From NCBI RefSeq assembly GCF_018069755.1, contig NZ_JAGQDE010000033.1, forward strand, positions 1 to 38,899: 38,899 nt of DNA. Direction: 5' to 3'. Shown here in pieces: positions 18,768-26,394 of this stretch. A program made the translations under genes and the position numbers. Under the pieces are notes generated by a model. That model had not been told where the DNA came from, searched no databases, and saw only the letters and a list, made by a program, of their open reading frames with translations. Positions within the stretch are counted from its first letter, which is position 1. Each line of letters begins with the position of its first letter. Source of the DNA: Ideonella aquatica. GTDB lineage: Bacteria > Pseudomonadota > Gammaproteobacteria > Burkholderiales > Burkholderiaceae_C.

Positions 18768-20168
18768 ATGTCCCCGAACCCTCCCCCCGCTCCCCTGCTG
18801 CAGCTCGCCCCGCGCGAGCGCATCCACCCGCGCGCGATTGACGGCCTGTATGCCCGTTGGCGCATCGCGCTGGTGTGGGTCACCCAGCTGTTCTTCTATG
18901 GCGTGCCCTGGCTGCAGTGGAACGACCGCCAGGCGCTGCTGTTTGATCTGGAGGCCGGGCGCTACCACGTCTTCGGCCTGCTGCTGTACCCGCAGGACTT
19001 CTTCTACCTGACCGCGCTGCTGGTGCTGTGCGCGCTGGGGCTGTTCTTCGTCACCGCGGTGGCCGGGCGCATCTGGTGCGGCTATGCCTGCCCACAGACG
19101 GTCTACACCGAGATCTTCCTGTGGATCGAGCACCGCTTCGAAGGCGACCGCAGCGCCCGCCTGCGCCTGGACAACAGCGGCTGGGGCCTGGACAAGCTGT
19201 GGCGCCGCGGCGGCAAGCACGCGGCCTGGCTGGGCTTCTCGCTGTGGACCGGCTTCACCTTTGTCGGCTACTTCACGCCGATCCGCGACCTGGCGCTGCA
19301 CACGCTGGCCGGCGCGATGGGCCCCTGGGAGCTGTTCTGGGTGATCTTCTACGGCGGCGCCACCTACGGCAACGCCGGCTTCCTGCGCGAGCAGATGTGT
19401 ACCTACATCTGCCCCTATGCGCGATTCCAGAGCGCGCTGATCGACCGTCACTCGCTGATCATCGGCTACGACGTGGCGCGCGGCGAGCCCCGCGGCGCCC
19501 GGCCGAAAAACGCTGATGCCGCCGCGCTGGGCCTGGGCGACTGCATCGACTGCACGCTGTGCGTGCAGGTCTGCCCCACCGGGATCGACATCCGCAATGG
19601 CCTGCAGAACGCCTGTATCGGCTGCGCCGCCTGCATCGACGCCTGTGACAGCGTGATGGACCGCATCGGCGCACCGCGCGGCCTGATCCGCTACGGCACC
19701 GAGGCCGGCATCGAGGGCCACCTGAGCCGCTCGCAGATGCTGCACCATGTGCTGCGGCCGCGGGTGTTCATCTACGCCGCGCTGATGGCGGTGCTGGTGG
19801 GCCTGTTTGCCTGGAGCCTGTCTCAGCGGCCGCCGCTGCGCCTGGACGTGGTGCGTGACCGCGCTGCGCTGGCGCGCTGGGACGATCAGGGGCGGCTGGA
19901 GAACGTCTACCGGTTGCAGGTCAGCAACCAGACCGAGCTGGCGCAGACGCTGTCGCTGACCGTGGAAGGCCTGCCGGGGCTGGTGGTGTCCACCTTGCCC
20001 GCCGTGGCGCTGCCGCCCTCGGGCATCGTCAACCACACGGTGCAGGTGGCCCTGCCAATGGAGGCGGCGCAGCCGCTGAGCCCCGGCTCGCACCCGATCA
20101 CGCTGCGCCTGCGCGCCGGCCAGGGCGCACCGGCCGAGGCAGCCACCACCTTCTACGTGCCGCGCTGA
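18768..20168 (+). CDS. ccoG: CcoG (RdxA/FixG family) membrane iron-sulfur protein
   Basis: CcoG is a membrane cupric reductase involved in assembling cbb3 cytochrome oxidase. The 466-aa protein has membrane motifs CGYACPQTVYTE and MCTYICPYARFQS, two ferredoxin groups (CIDCTLCVQVCPTG, CIGCAACIDAC), further hydrophobic spans and the C-terminal Ig-like FixG domain (from about 350). ATG 18768 is likely; a GTG two codons earlier is possible. No ccoNOP gene is in the window, so here it stands apart from the oxidase and beside NO-defence genes. Confidence 0.94.
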   Translation: MSPNPPPAPLLQLAPRERIHPRAIDGLYARWRIALVWVTQLFFYGVPWLQWNDRQALLFDLEAGRYHVFGLLLYPQDFFYLTALLVLCALGLFFVTAVAGRIWCGYACPQTVYTEIFLWIEHRFEGDRSARLRLDNSGWGLDKLWRRGGKHAAWLGFSLWTGFTFVGYFTPIRDLALHTLAGAMGPWELFWVIFYGGATYGNAGFLREQMCTYICPYARFQSALIDRHSLIIGYDVARGEPRGARPKNADAAALGLGDCIDCTLCVQVCPTGIDIRNGLQNACIGCAACIDACDSVMDRIGAPRGLIRYGTEAGIEGHLSRSQMLHHVLRPRVFIYAALMAVLVGLFAWSLSQRPPLRLDVVRDRAALARWDDQGRLENVYRLQVSNQTELAQTLSLTVEGLPGLVVSTLPAVALPPSGIVNHTVQVALPMEAAQPLSPGSHPITLRLRAGQGAPAEAATTFYVPR

Positions 20169-20185
20169 GCGGGCGGGCTCAGCGC
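20162..20185. terminator. Hairpin shared by convergent ccoG and yceI ends
   Basis: GCGCTGAGC-gggcgg-GCTCAGCGC has a perfect 9-bp stem and contains both stop codons (TGA at 20166-20168 and the reverse TGA at 20179-20181). Neither side has a T-run, so it may be a weak bidirectional or rho-assisted end. Confidence 0.5.
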
Positions 20186-20748
20186 TCCGCCAGCGCCTCC
20201 ACCTGGATGCGCAGCGTGACCGCCATGTCAAAGCCGAAGGCCTTGCCGGCGTCGATGCCAAAGGCGTCGCGCTGCAGCGTGGCCAGCGCGTCGGCGCCGC
20301 ACAGTTCGCGCTTGTTCAGTGGGTGCGGCTTGCAGGCGAAGTGCTGGATCTCCAGCACCAGCGGCCGCGTCACACCGCGCAGCTGAAGCTCGCCATCCAC
20401 GCGCGTGGGGCGGCCGTCCTGCCAGCCGGCCAGCGTGCCGCGGTAGCGGGCGTACGGGTGGCGCTCGACATCGAACAGGCTGTCGCCGCGCGCCACGCTG
20501 TTCATCTGATCGTGGCCGAAGTCGACGCTGTCGGTGTGCACGATCAGGTCCACGCTGCCGCTGGCGGCGGCGCGGTCCATCAGCACCAGGCCCTCGCTGC
20601 GGTTGAACTTGCCGCGCCAGGTGGACAGGCCCATGTGGTCGGCCTCGAAGCTGGGATAGGTGTGGGCGGGGTCGATCTCGTAGCGCATCGGTGCGGCGTG
20701 TGCCGAGGCACACAGCACGGCCGCGGCGATCAGGGTCAACAGCTTCAT
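20179..20748 (-). CDS. yceI: YceI-family periplasmic lipid-binding protein
   Basis: YceI proteins are secreted lipocalin-like barrels that bind polyisoprenoid lipids such as quinones. The 189-aa precursor has a signal peptide (MKLLTLIAAAVLCASAHA) and the family pattern YEIDPAHTYPSFEADHMGLSTWRG, the FxVERHPYARY region and LRGVTRPL. Its ATG overlaps the stop of the gene upstream by 4 bp (ATGA), so the two are translated together. Confidence 0.93.
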   Translation of the reverse strand: MKLLTLIAAAVLCASAHAAPMRYEIDPAHTYPSFEADHMGLSTWRGKFNRSEGLVLMDRAAASGSVDLIVHTDSVDFGHDQMNSVARGDSLFDVERHPYARYRGTLAGWQDGRPTRVDGELQLRGVTRPLVLEIQHFACKPHPLNKRELCGADALATLQRDAFGIDAGKAFGFDMAVTLRIQVEALAER

Positions 20749-21425
20749 CGGGTTCTCTCCAGTCGGGGATGCAGCTCGCGCCAGGCGTCGCTGCCGATCC
20801 AGCGCGCGCTGCGCTCGGGGCGCTGCTTCAAGGCCAGGGCGATGTCCAGCGCGGGGACCAACAGCGCAGCATTGCGTTTGCCGATCTGGCGCAGCGCCCA
20901 GTTGACGGCTTTCTTGACGAAGTTTCGATCGTCGTCGGCGTGGGCCTCGATCAGCGGCAGCTGGGCCAGGAAGCGCTCATCGGGCGCGCGCTTGTCGTGC
21001 ACCGCCAGCGCGGCCAGCAGCGCGAAGGCGGCGCGCCGCACGAACTCGCGCTCGTCCGCCGCCCACACTGGCACCCGCGCCCAGGCCAGCGGGCTGGGCG
21101 CAAAGGCGTTGGTGCAGGCCTGGTCGCAGGTGTCCCACGCGGTGAAGCGCGCCGCCCAGGTGTTCATCTCGCTGACGCTGAAGTGCTTCGGCTCGGCCAG
21201 GTAGGCGGCCAGGATCTGCGCGTCGGGCACGCCGGTGGCGTGCATTGCCAGCGCCAGGCTGTGTTCACGGCCCAGGTCCTTGGCCAGCGCGCGCAGCGAG
21301 GGCACGCTGGCGCCCAGGCGGTGCTCGGCGGTCATGCCGAAGCGGGCCATGCCGGCCAGCTGATCGGGCCGCGCCAGCGCCTGCAGGCGCTGCATCGCAT
21401 CGGCCAGGCGCGGGTGCTCGTCCAT
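20745..21425 (-). CDS. DNA alkylation repair protein (AlkD-like HEAT-repeat family)
   Basis: The 226-aa protein resembles the bacterial DNA alkylation repair (AlkD-like) family of HEAT-repeat solenoids. Seen are FGMTAEHRLGASVPSLRALAKDLGREHSLA near the start and RRAAFALLAALAVHDK and NFVKKAVNWALRQIGKRN further in, the last being a family signature. AlkD-type enzymes remove alkylated purines; whether this subfamily is active is not proven by the sequence. It forms a two-gene operon with yceI. Confidence 0.85.
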   Translation of the reverse strand: MDEHPRLADAMQRLQALARPDQLAGMARFGMTAEHRLGASVPSLRALAKDLGREHSLALAMHATGVPDAQILAAYLAEPKHFSVSEMNTWAARFTAWDTCDQACTNAFAPSPLAWARVPVWAADEREFVRRAAFALLAALAVHDKRAPDERFLAQLPLIEAHADDDRNFVKKAVNWALRQIGKRNAALLVPALDIALALKQRPERSARWIGSDAWRELHPRLERTR

Positions 21426-21434
21426 GGCGGGATG

Positions 21435-22457
21435 CTACGTGGACTCGCGCACCACCAGCTCGAAACCCAGGTCCACCTGCCGGGCATCCACCGCCTCGCC
21501 GCGCAGCAGCGCCAGCAGCATGCGCGCGGCGCGCTCGCCGATCTCGGCGCGCGGCGTGCGGATCGTCGTCAGCGGCGGCAGCCACTGGTCCGAGCCGGCC
21601 AGGTCGTTGAAGCCGGCCACGGCCACGCGCTGCGGCACCGGCAGGCCCAGCTTCAGCGCCGCCAACAGGCCGCCCTGGGCCAGATCGTCGTTGCAGAAGA
21701 AGATCGCGTCCACATCCGGCCGCGTCGCCAGCAGGCGCTGCAGCAGCACGCCGCCCAGCGCGATCGACGAGGGCGCCGGGTCCAGCAGCTCCAGCCCCGG
21801 GTCATGCAGGCCATGCGCCTGCAGCACGCGGCGGTAGCCGGCCAGGCGCTGCAGCACGCGCGGGTCGAGCTGGGCGCCAACGAAGGCCACGCGGCGGCGG
21901 CCGCGCGCCAGCAGGTGCTCGGTCATCGCGGCGCCGGCGGCGTCCTGCGACAGGCCCACCGCATAGGCCTCGCCCGCGGCCTGGGTCTCCATCAGGTGCA
22001 CACAGGGCACGCGGCTGCGCTCGATCAGGCTGCGCGCCGCCGGCGTGCGGTCAAAGCCGGTGACCAGCAGCCCGGCCGGACGATGCGCCAGGTAGCTGCG
22101 CAGCAGCGCCTCTTCCTCGGCGGGTTGGTAGTGCGTGACGCCGATCAGCGTCTGCAGCCCGGCCGGGCGCAGCACGCGCTGCACGCCTTCGAGCAGGTCG
22201 ACGAACAGCGCGTTGGACAGCAGCGGGATCAGCACCGCCACCTGGGAGCTGTGCGCCGAGGCCAGCGCGCGCGCCGCCGGGTCGGGCACATAGCCCAGCG
22301 CCTCGGCGGCCTCGCGCACGCGGGCGCTGAGCTGCTCGTCGACGCCGCGGGTGGCGCGCAGCGCGCGCGAGGCGGTGATCGGGCTGACGCCCGCGGCGGC
22401 GGCCACGTCGGCCAGCGTCGGCCGGCCGGTGGCGCGTTTGCGGGGAGAGGCGGTCAT
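21435..22457 (-). CDS. gntR: LacI-family repressor, gluconate type
   Basis: The 340-aa protein has the LacI helix-turn-helix at its N-terminus (TLADVAAAAGVSPITASRAL, hinge around GYVPDPAARALAS) and a periplasmic-binding-like effector domain. It is divergent from gntK and a TRAP transporter, so it probably represses that operon and responds to gluconate or a related sugar acid; the ligand is inferred from gntK. The palindrome GGATAGCGCTATCC (22500-22513) lies 43 bp before its ATG and could also control the repressor itself. Confidence 0.9.
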   Translation of the reverse strand: MTASPRKRATGRPTLADVAAAAGVSPITASRALRATRGVDEQLSARVREAAEALGYVPDPAARALASAHSSQVAVLIPLLSNALFVDLLEGVQRVLRPAGLQTLIGVTHYQPAEEEALLRSYLAHRPAGLLVTGFDRTPAARSLIERSRVPCVHLMETQAAGEAYAVGLSQDAAGAAMTEHLLARGRRRVAFVGAQLDPRVLQRLAGYRRVLQAHGLHDPGLELLDPAPSSIALGGVLLQRLLATRPDVDAIFFCNDDLAQGGLLAALKLGLPVPQRVAVAGFNDLAGSDQWLPPLTTIRTPRAEIGERAARMLLALLRGEAVDARQVDLGFELVVREST

Positions 22458-22499
22458 TAAGTGTTTACCCTGATGTCGGCGGTGCTGCCAACGGGTTTA

Positions 22500-22513
22500 G
22501 GATAGCGCTATCC
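22500..22513. promoter_or_regulatory. LacI/GntR operator 1
   Basis: GGATAGCGCTATCC is a perfect 14-bp palindrome with the central CG typical of LacI-family sites. It lies between the divergent gntR and gntK genes. TAGGAT on the + strand and TATCCT on the - strand could be -10 elements that the repressor would cover. Confidence 0.75.
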
Positions 22514-22599
22514 AATCCCTGATTCAAGCGCGCCGAGTGTGCCACGGCGCGGCGGGGACCGCGGCGGTCCACCGGACGGCCGATTTTTTCAGATCAACG

Positions 22600-22613
22600 G
22601 GACAGCGCTATCC
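22600..22613. promoter_or_regulatory. LacI/GntR operator 2, overlapping the gntK start region
   Basis: GGACAGCGCTATCC differs from operator 1 at one base and lies exactly 100 bp from it. It ends two bases before the gntK ATG (22616). The distance fits DNA looping between two bound dimers. Confidence 0.7.
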
Positions 22614-22615
22614 AA

Positions 22616-23119
22616 ATGTCAAACCTGGTTGTCATGGGCGTCTCCGGCTGCGGCAAGTCCAGCCTGGGCCGCGCCCTGGCCGACGCGCTGGGCTGGCCGC
22701 TGGTGGAGGGCGACGACCACCACCCCGCCACCAACCAGACCAAGATGCGCGCCGGCCAGCCGCTGACCGACGCCGACCGCGCCGGCTGGCTGGCCACGCT
22801 GGGCCAGCAACTGGTCGCGCGGCCGCAAGGCGCGGTGCTGACCTGCTCGGCCCTGAAGCGCGCCTACCGCGACCAGCTGCGCGCCGCCTCGCCCGGCCTG
22901 GGCTTCGTGCATCTGCGGCTGAGCCTGGACGAGGCCCGCGCCCGCGTGGCCGCCCGCCCCGACCACCTGTTCCCGGCGAGCCTGGTCGACAGCCAGTTCG
23001 CCACGCTGGAAGACCCGTCGGGCGAGCCCGGCGTGGTCAGCCTGGACGCCACCCTGCCGCTGGCCACGCTGCGCGAGCAGGTGCTGGCCTGGATGAAGGA
23101 ATCGCACGATGTCTGCTGA
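22616..23119 (+). CDS. gntK: Gluconokinase
   Basis: GntK phosphorylates gluconate to 6-phosphogluconate using ATP. The 167-aa protein has the P-loop GVSGCGKSS at residues 8-16, the conserved EGDDHHP segment, the TCSALKRAYRD motif and a length normal for GntK. Nearly no leader with a ribosome site is seen: the bases before the ATG are the operator itself. The 3' end overlaps the dctQ-type gene by 11 bp, which ties kinase and transporter into one operon. Confidence 0.94.
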   Translation: MSNLVVMGVSGCGKSSLGRALADALGWPLVEGDDHHPATNQTKMRAGQPLTDADRAGWLATLGQQLVARPQGAVLTCSALKRAYRDQLRAASPGLGFVHLRLSLDEARARVAARPDHLFPASLVDSQFATLEDPSGEPGVVSLDATLPLATLREQVLAWMKESHDVC

Positions 23120-23612
23120 CACCCCCACCCGCGCCGCGCCGCAGCGCTGGGCCGAGGCCGCGATGGCCGCTTGCCTGGCGGTGATGGCCGCGGCCGTCTT
23201 CGTCAACGTGGTGCTGCGCTACGGCTTTGGCAGCGGCATCGCCGCCAGCGAGGAGCTCTCGCGCCTGCTCTTCGTCTGGATGGTCTTCATCGGCGCCACC
23301 GCAGCCTACCCGCGGGGCGAGCACATGGCCTTCACCGCGCTGCTGTCGCCGCTGGCTGGCCGGCCGCGGGCGCTGCGCTGGGTCTCGCGCGGCATCCATG
23401 CGCTGGTCGTGCTGTCGTGCGCGCTGCTGGGCTGGGGCGCCTGGCAGCAGGTGGTGGTGGGCTGGGACAGCAGCAGCGTGGTGATGGGCTACCCCACGGC
23501 GCTGCTGCCGCTGCCGGCGCTGCTGTGCGCGGTGTCGATCGGCGTGATGGCGCTGCGCCAGCTGCTGCTGGGCCAGCCGATCGCGCTGGGCCATGAGGCG
23601 GAGGTGGAGTGA
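23109..23612 (+). CDS. TRAP transporter small membrane subunit (DctQ type)
   Basis: The 167-aa protein has four predicted membrane helices and the DctQ signature around ASEELSRLLFVWMVFIGA. It pairs with the large subunit to import a sugar acid driven by the sodium or proton gradient. It overlaps gntK by 11 bp and the large subunit by one base (TGATG). Confidence 0.92.
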   Translation: MSADTPTRAAPQRWAEAAMAACLAVMAAAVFVNVVLRYGFGSGIAASEELSRLLFVWMVFIGATAAYPRGEHMAFTALLSPLAGRPRALRWVSRGIHALVVLSCALLGWGAWQQVVVGWDSSSVVMGYPTALLPLPALLCAVSIGVMALRQLLLGQPIALGHEAEVE

Positions 23613-24901
23613 TGGGCCAGGGCGCGATCGCACTGAGTTTCGTGCTGGCGATGCTGGCGCTGATGGGCATTGGGCTGCCCATGGCCTTCGCGCTGGTGCT
23701 GACCGGCGCCTCGATGGCCTGGCTACTCGACTTCTGGGACACCCAGCTGCTGGCGCAGAACCTGGTGGCGGGCATCGACAGCTTCCCGCTGCTGGCCGTG
23801 CCCTTCTTCATCCTGGCCGGCGAGTTGATGAACGCCGGTGGCATCAGCCGGCGCATCATCGACATGGCGCGCGCCTGGCTGGGCCATGTGCATGGCGGCC
23901 TGGGCTTCGTCACCATTGGCGCGGCCATCCTGATGGCCAGCATGAGCGGCTCGGCGCTGGCCGACACCGCCGCGCTGGCCACCATCCTGCTGCCGATGAT
24001 GCGCAGCCAGGGCTACCCGATGGGCAGCTCGGCCGGGCTGATGGCCTCGGGCGGCATCATCGCGCCCATCATCCCGCCGTCGATGCCCTTCGTGATCTAC
24101 GGCGTCACCACCAACACCTCGATCTCGGCGCTGTTCATCTCGGGCATCGTGCCCGGGCTGGTGATGGGCCTGGGCCTGGTGCTGGCCTGGCTGTGGCAGC
24201 TGCGCGGCATGAATGTGCAGGCCGATGCGCCAATGCCGATGCGCCAGCGCCTGCAGGTCAGCGCCCGCGCCTTCTGGGCGCTGCTGATGCCGCTGATCAT
24301 CATTGGCGGCATGAAGAGCGGCGTCTTCACGCCCACCGAGGCCGCGGTGGTGGCCGCCTTCTATGCGCTGCTGATCGCCTTCGTCGTGCACCGCGAGATG
24401 CGCCTGGGTGATCTGTACGGCGTGCTCACCCGCGCCGCCAAGACCACCGCGATCGTGATGTTCCTGTGCGCCGGTGCCCAGGTGGCCAGCTACATGGTCA
24501 CGCTGGCCGACCTGCCGAACACGCTGACCGGCCTGCTGGGCCCGCTGGTCGACCACCCGCGCCTGCTGATGGCGGTGATGATGGTCGTGCTGGTGCTGAT
24601 CGGCACCGCGCTGGACCTGACGCCGACGATCCTGATCTTCGCCCCGGTGATGCTGCCGATCGCGGTGAAGGCCGGCATCGACCCGGTCTACTTCGGCCTG
24701 ATGTTCGTGCTCAATGGCGCGATCGGCCTGATCACGCCGCCGGTGGGCACGGTGCTGAACGTCGTCGCCGGCGTCGGCCGGCTGCGCCTGGACGAGGTCA
24801 TCAAGGGCGTCAACCCCTTCCTGGTGGTGTACCTCGCCATCCTCACGCTGTTCACTGCCTTTCCCGAGATCGTCACCGCGCCGGTGCGCTGGCTGCGCTG
24901 A
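23612..24901 (+). CDS. TRAP transporter large membrane subunit (DctM type)
   Basis: The 429-aa protein is the transport channel of the TRAP system. It has many hydrophobic helices and the DctM features FPLLAVPFFILAGELMN near residue 50, MSGSALADTAALATILLP, and GGIIAPIIPPSMPFVIYG. I start at ATG 23612, which shares one base with the previous stop; GTG 23609 is an alternative. Confidence 0.95.
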   Translation: MGQGAIALSFVLAMLALMGIGLPMAFALVLTGASMAWLLDFWDTQLLAQNLVAGIDSFPLLAVPFFILAGELMNAGGISRRIIDMARAWLGHVHGGLGFVTIGAAILMASMSGSALADTAALATILLPMMRSQGYPMGSSAGLMASGGIIAPIIPPSMPFVIYGVTTNTSISALFISGIVPGLVMGLGLVLAWLWQLRGMNVQADAPMPMRQRLQVSARAFWALLMPLIIIGGMKSGVFTPTEAAVVAAFYALLIAFVVHREMRLGDLYGVLTRAAKTTAIVMFLCAGAQVASYMVTLADLPNTLTGLLGPLVDHPRLLMAVMMVVLVLIGTALDLTPTILIFAPVMLPIAVKAGIDPVYFGLMFVLNGAIGLITPPVGTVLNVVAGVGRLRLDEVIKGVNPFLVVYLAILTLFTAFPEIVTAPVRWLR

Positions 24902-24944
24902 CGCCTTCCTGTTCCGCCCTGCCCTGTTCCCCTTGGAGACCACC

Positions 24945-25961
24945 ATGACCCTTCGCCGCACCCTGATCGCCACGCTCGCGCTGGCCGCCCTCGCCCCGCT
25001 GGCCGCCCAGGCCCAGGACATCAAGCCGCGCCTGATCCGCTTCGGCTACGGCCTGAACGAGCAGTCCAACCAGGGCCGCGCGGTCAAGCTCTTCGCCGAG
25101 GAGGTGGAGAAGGCCTCGGGCGGCAAGATGAAGGTGCGCGCCGTCGGCGCCGCCGCGCTCGGCCCGGACACTCAGATGCAGCAGGCCCTGATCGGCGGTG
25201 CGCAGGAGATGATGGTCGGCTCCACCGCCACGCTGGTGGGCATCACCAAGGAGATGGCGCTGTGGGACACGCCCTTCCTGGTCAACAACGCCAAGGAGGC
25301 CGACGCCCTGCTGGACGGCCCGATCGGCAGCAAGGTCAAGGACAAGCTGCAGGACAAGGGCCTGGTCGGCCTGGTGTACTGGGAGAACGGTTTCCGCAAC
25401 CTCACCAACAACAAGCGGGCGGTGGCCAGGCTGGAGGATCTGGACGGCATCAAGCTGCGGGTGATGCAGAACAACGTCTTCCTGGAGAGCTTCAAGACCC
25501 TGGGCGCCAACGCGGTGCCGCTGCCCTTCTCGGAGCTGTTCTCGGCGCTCGAGACCAAGGCGGTGGACGGCCAGGAGAACCCCTACAACACCATCCTCTC
25601 CAGCAAGTTCTACGAGGTGCAGAAGTACCTCACCGTGACCAACCACGTCTACAGCCCGTGGATCGTGCTGGTCAGCAAGAAGTGGTGGGACGGCCTGAGC
25701 AAGGACGAGCAGAAGGTGCTGATGGACGCCGCGAAGAAGAGCCGCGACTTCGAGCGCCAGGACACCCGCGCCGAGGCGGCCAAGGCGCTGGATGAACTCA
25801 AGGCCAAGGGCATGCAGATCAACGAACTGACCCCCACCGAGGCCGCCCGCATGCGCGACAAGCTCACCCGCGTCAACGCCAGCATCGCCGCCAACGTGGG
25901 CATGGACCTGTGGAACGAGACCCAGGCTGCGCTGGCCACGCTGCGCAGCGGCAAGAAGTGA
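24945..25961 (+). CDS. TRAP transporter solute-binding protein (DctP type)
   Basis: The 338-aa periplasmic protein has a signal peptide ending near AAQAQ and the DctP pattern: RFGYGLNEQSNQGRAVKLFAEEV, a GALG-like AAALGPDTQM, then GLVYWENGFRNLTNNKR and a conserved arginine in GIKLRVMQN that would bind the ligand's carboxylate. Together with gntK it points to gluconate or a similar sugar acid as substrate. ATG 24945 follows GGAGA; the open frame from 24933 lacks it. It is the last gene of the gnt operon. Confidence 0.95.
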   Translation: MTLRRTLIATLALAALAPLAAQAQDIKPRLIRFGYGLNEQSNQGRAVKLFAEEVEKASGGKMKVRAVGAAALGPDTQMQQALIGGAQEMMVGSTATLVGITKEMALWDTPFLVNNAKEADALLDGPIGSKVKDKLQDKGLVGLVYWENGFRNLTNNKRAVARLEDLDGIKLRVMQNNVFLESFKTLGANAVPLPFSELFSALETKAVDGQENPYNTILSSKFYEVQKYLTVTNHVYSPWIVLVSKKWWDGLSKDEQKVLMDAAKKSRDFERQDTRAEAAKALDELKAKGMQINELTPTEAARMRDKLTRVNASIAANVGMDLWNETQAALATLRSGKK

Positions 25962-25968
25962 GGCCGGC

Positions 25969-25997
25969 GGCGCGGCCGTTCATCCGGCGGCCGCGCC
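25969..25997 (+). terminator. Hairpin after the gnt-TRAP operon
   Basis: GGCGCGGCCG (25969-25978) pairs perfectly with CGGCCGCGCC (25988-25997), giving a 10-bp stem and a 9-nt loop 8 bases after dctP. No T-run follows. The loop holds GTTCATCCG, which may also be read as the far repeat of the next promoter. Confidence 0.55.
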
Positions 25998-26063
25998 GGT
26001 CAGCCCCCGAAATCGGCGCTTCGTCGCATCCCGCTGGGCGCTGCCGACGGCGCTCCCTACAGT
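25978..26063 (+). promoter_or_regulatory. Promoter of small protein 1: TTCGTCGC-type repeats and CTACAGT
   Basis: CTTCGTCGC at 26019-26027 is followed, after exactly 29 bp, by CTACAGT at 26057-26063 (TACAGT as -10). A weaker repeat GTTCATCCG lies 41 bp further up (25978), with a degenerate one between. The -35 position holds TGGGCG, a poor match, as expected for an activator-dependent promoter. The repeat resembles the AlgR site CCGTTCGTC. Confidence 0.6.
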
Positions 26064-26100
26064 GCACTCCATCGACACCGCACTGACCCAGGAGCCCGCC

Positions 26101-26292
26101 ATGACCACCCCCGCCTTCCAAGCCTCCAGCGTGTCGGCCCGCGCCAGCTTCCTGGCCCTGGCCGCGATGATCACCGTGACGCTGCTGGCCAGCGTCGGCC
26201 AGGTGGCCGACCGTCAGTACGACGCCGCACTGCTGGCCCAGGCCACGCCCGTGCAACTGGCCGCCAGCGCCGTGCCCGCCGCCAAGGTCTGA
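26101..26292 (+). CDS. Small single-span membrane protein, copy 1 of 3
   Basis: I know of no named family. The 63-aa protein has a polar N-terminus with an arginine (SVSARAS), one hydrophobic helix of about 20 residues (FLALAAMITVTLLASVGQVA) and the segment GQVADRQYDAALLAQ shared with the other two copies. A short alanine-rich tail follows. Positive charge before the helix suggests the tail faces the periplasm. ATG 26101 follows GGAG; the in-frame GTG at 26062 is not preserved in copy 3 (GTT) and is rejected. The gene has its own promoter region and terminator. Confidence 0.8.
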   Translation: MTTPAFQASSVSARASFLALAAMITVTLLASVGQVADRQYDAALLAQATPVQLAASAVPAAKV

Positions 26293-26318
26293 ACGCCCGT
26301 CGCCCGCTCCCCCCACGA

Positions 26319-26343
26319 ATCGCCCCGGCCCCGCCGGGGCGAT
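26319..26343 (+). terminator. Terminator of small protein 1
   Basis: ATCGCCCCGGC-ccc-GCCGGGGCGAT is a perfect 11-bp stem with a 3-nt loop. It lies 27 bp after the small gene and is followed by TTGCGTT, a poor T-tract. The same GCCCCG/CGGGGC core recurs after copies 2 and 3. Confidence 0.75.
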
Positions 26344-26394
26344 TTGCGTTCAGGCTCCCGTAGCATCGCAAGCACTGCACGACCTGGAGATCCC

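Noticed and set aside
18078-20261. 727-aa open frame on the - strand across nnrS, nsrR and ccoG
   Set aside because: It crosses three clear + strand genes and shows only shadow composition.
26062-26100. Upstream GTG start of small proteins 1 and 2 (adds 13 residues)
   Set aside because: The matching codon in copy 3 is GTT, and ATG with GGAG before it is present in all three.
24945-26292. Small protein 1 as a fourth component of the TRAP operon
   Set aside because: A 10-bp hairpin follows dctP, and the small gene has its own promoter pattern shared with copies beside unrelated genes.
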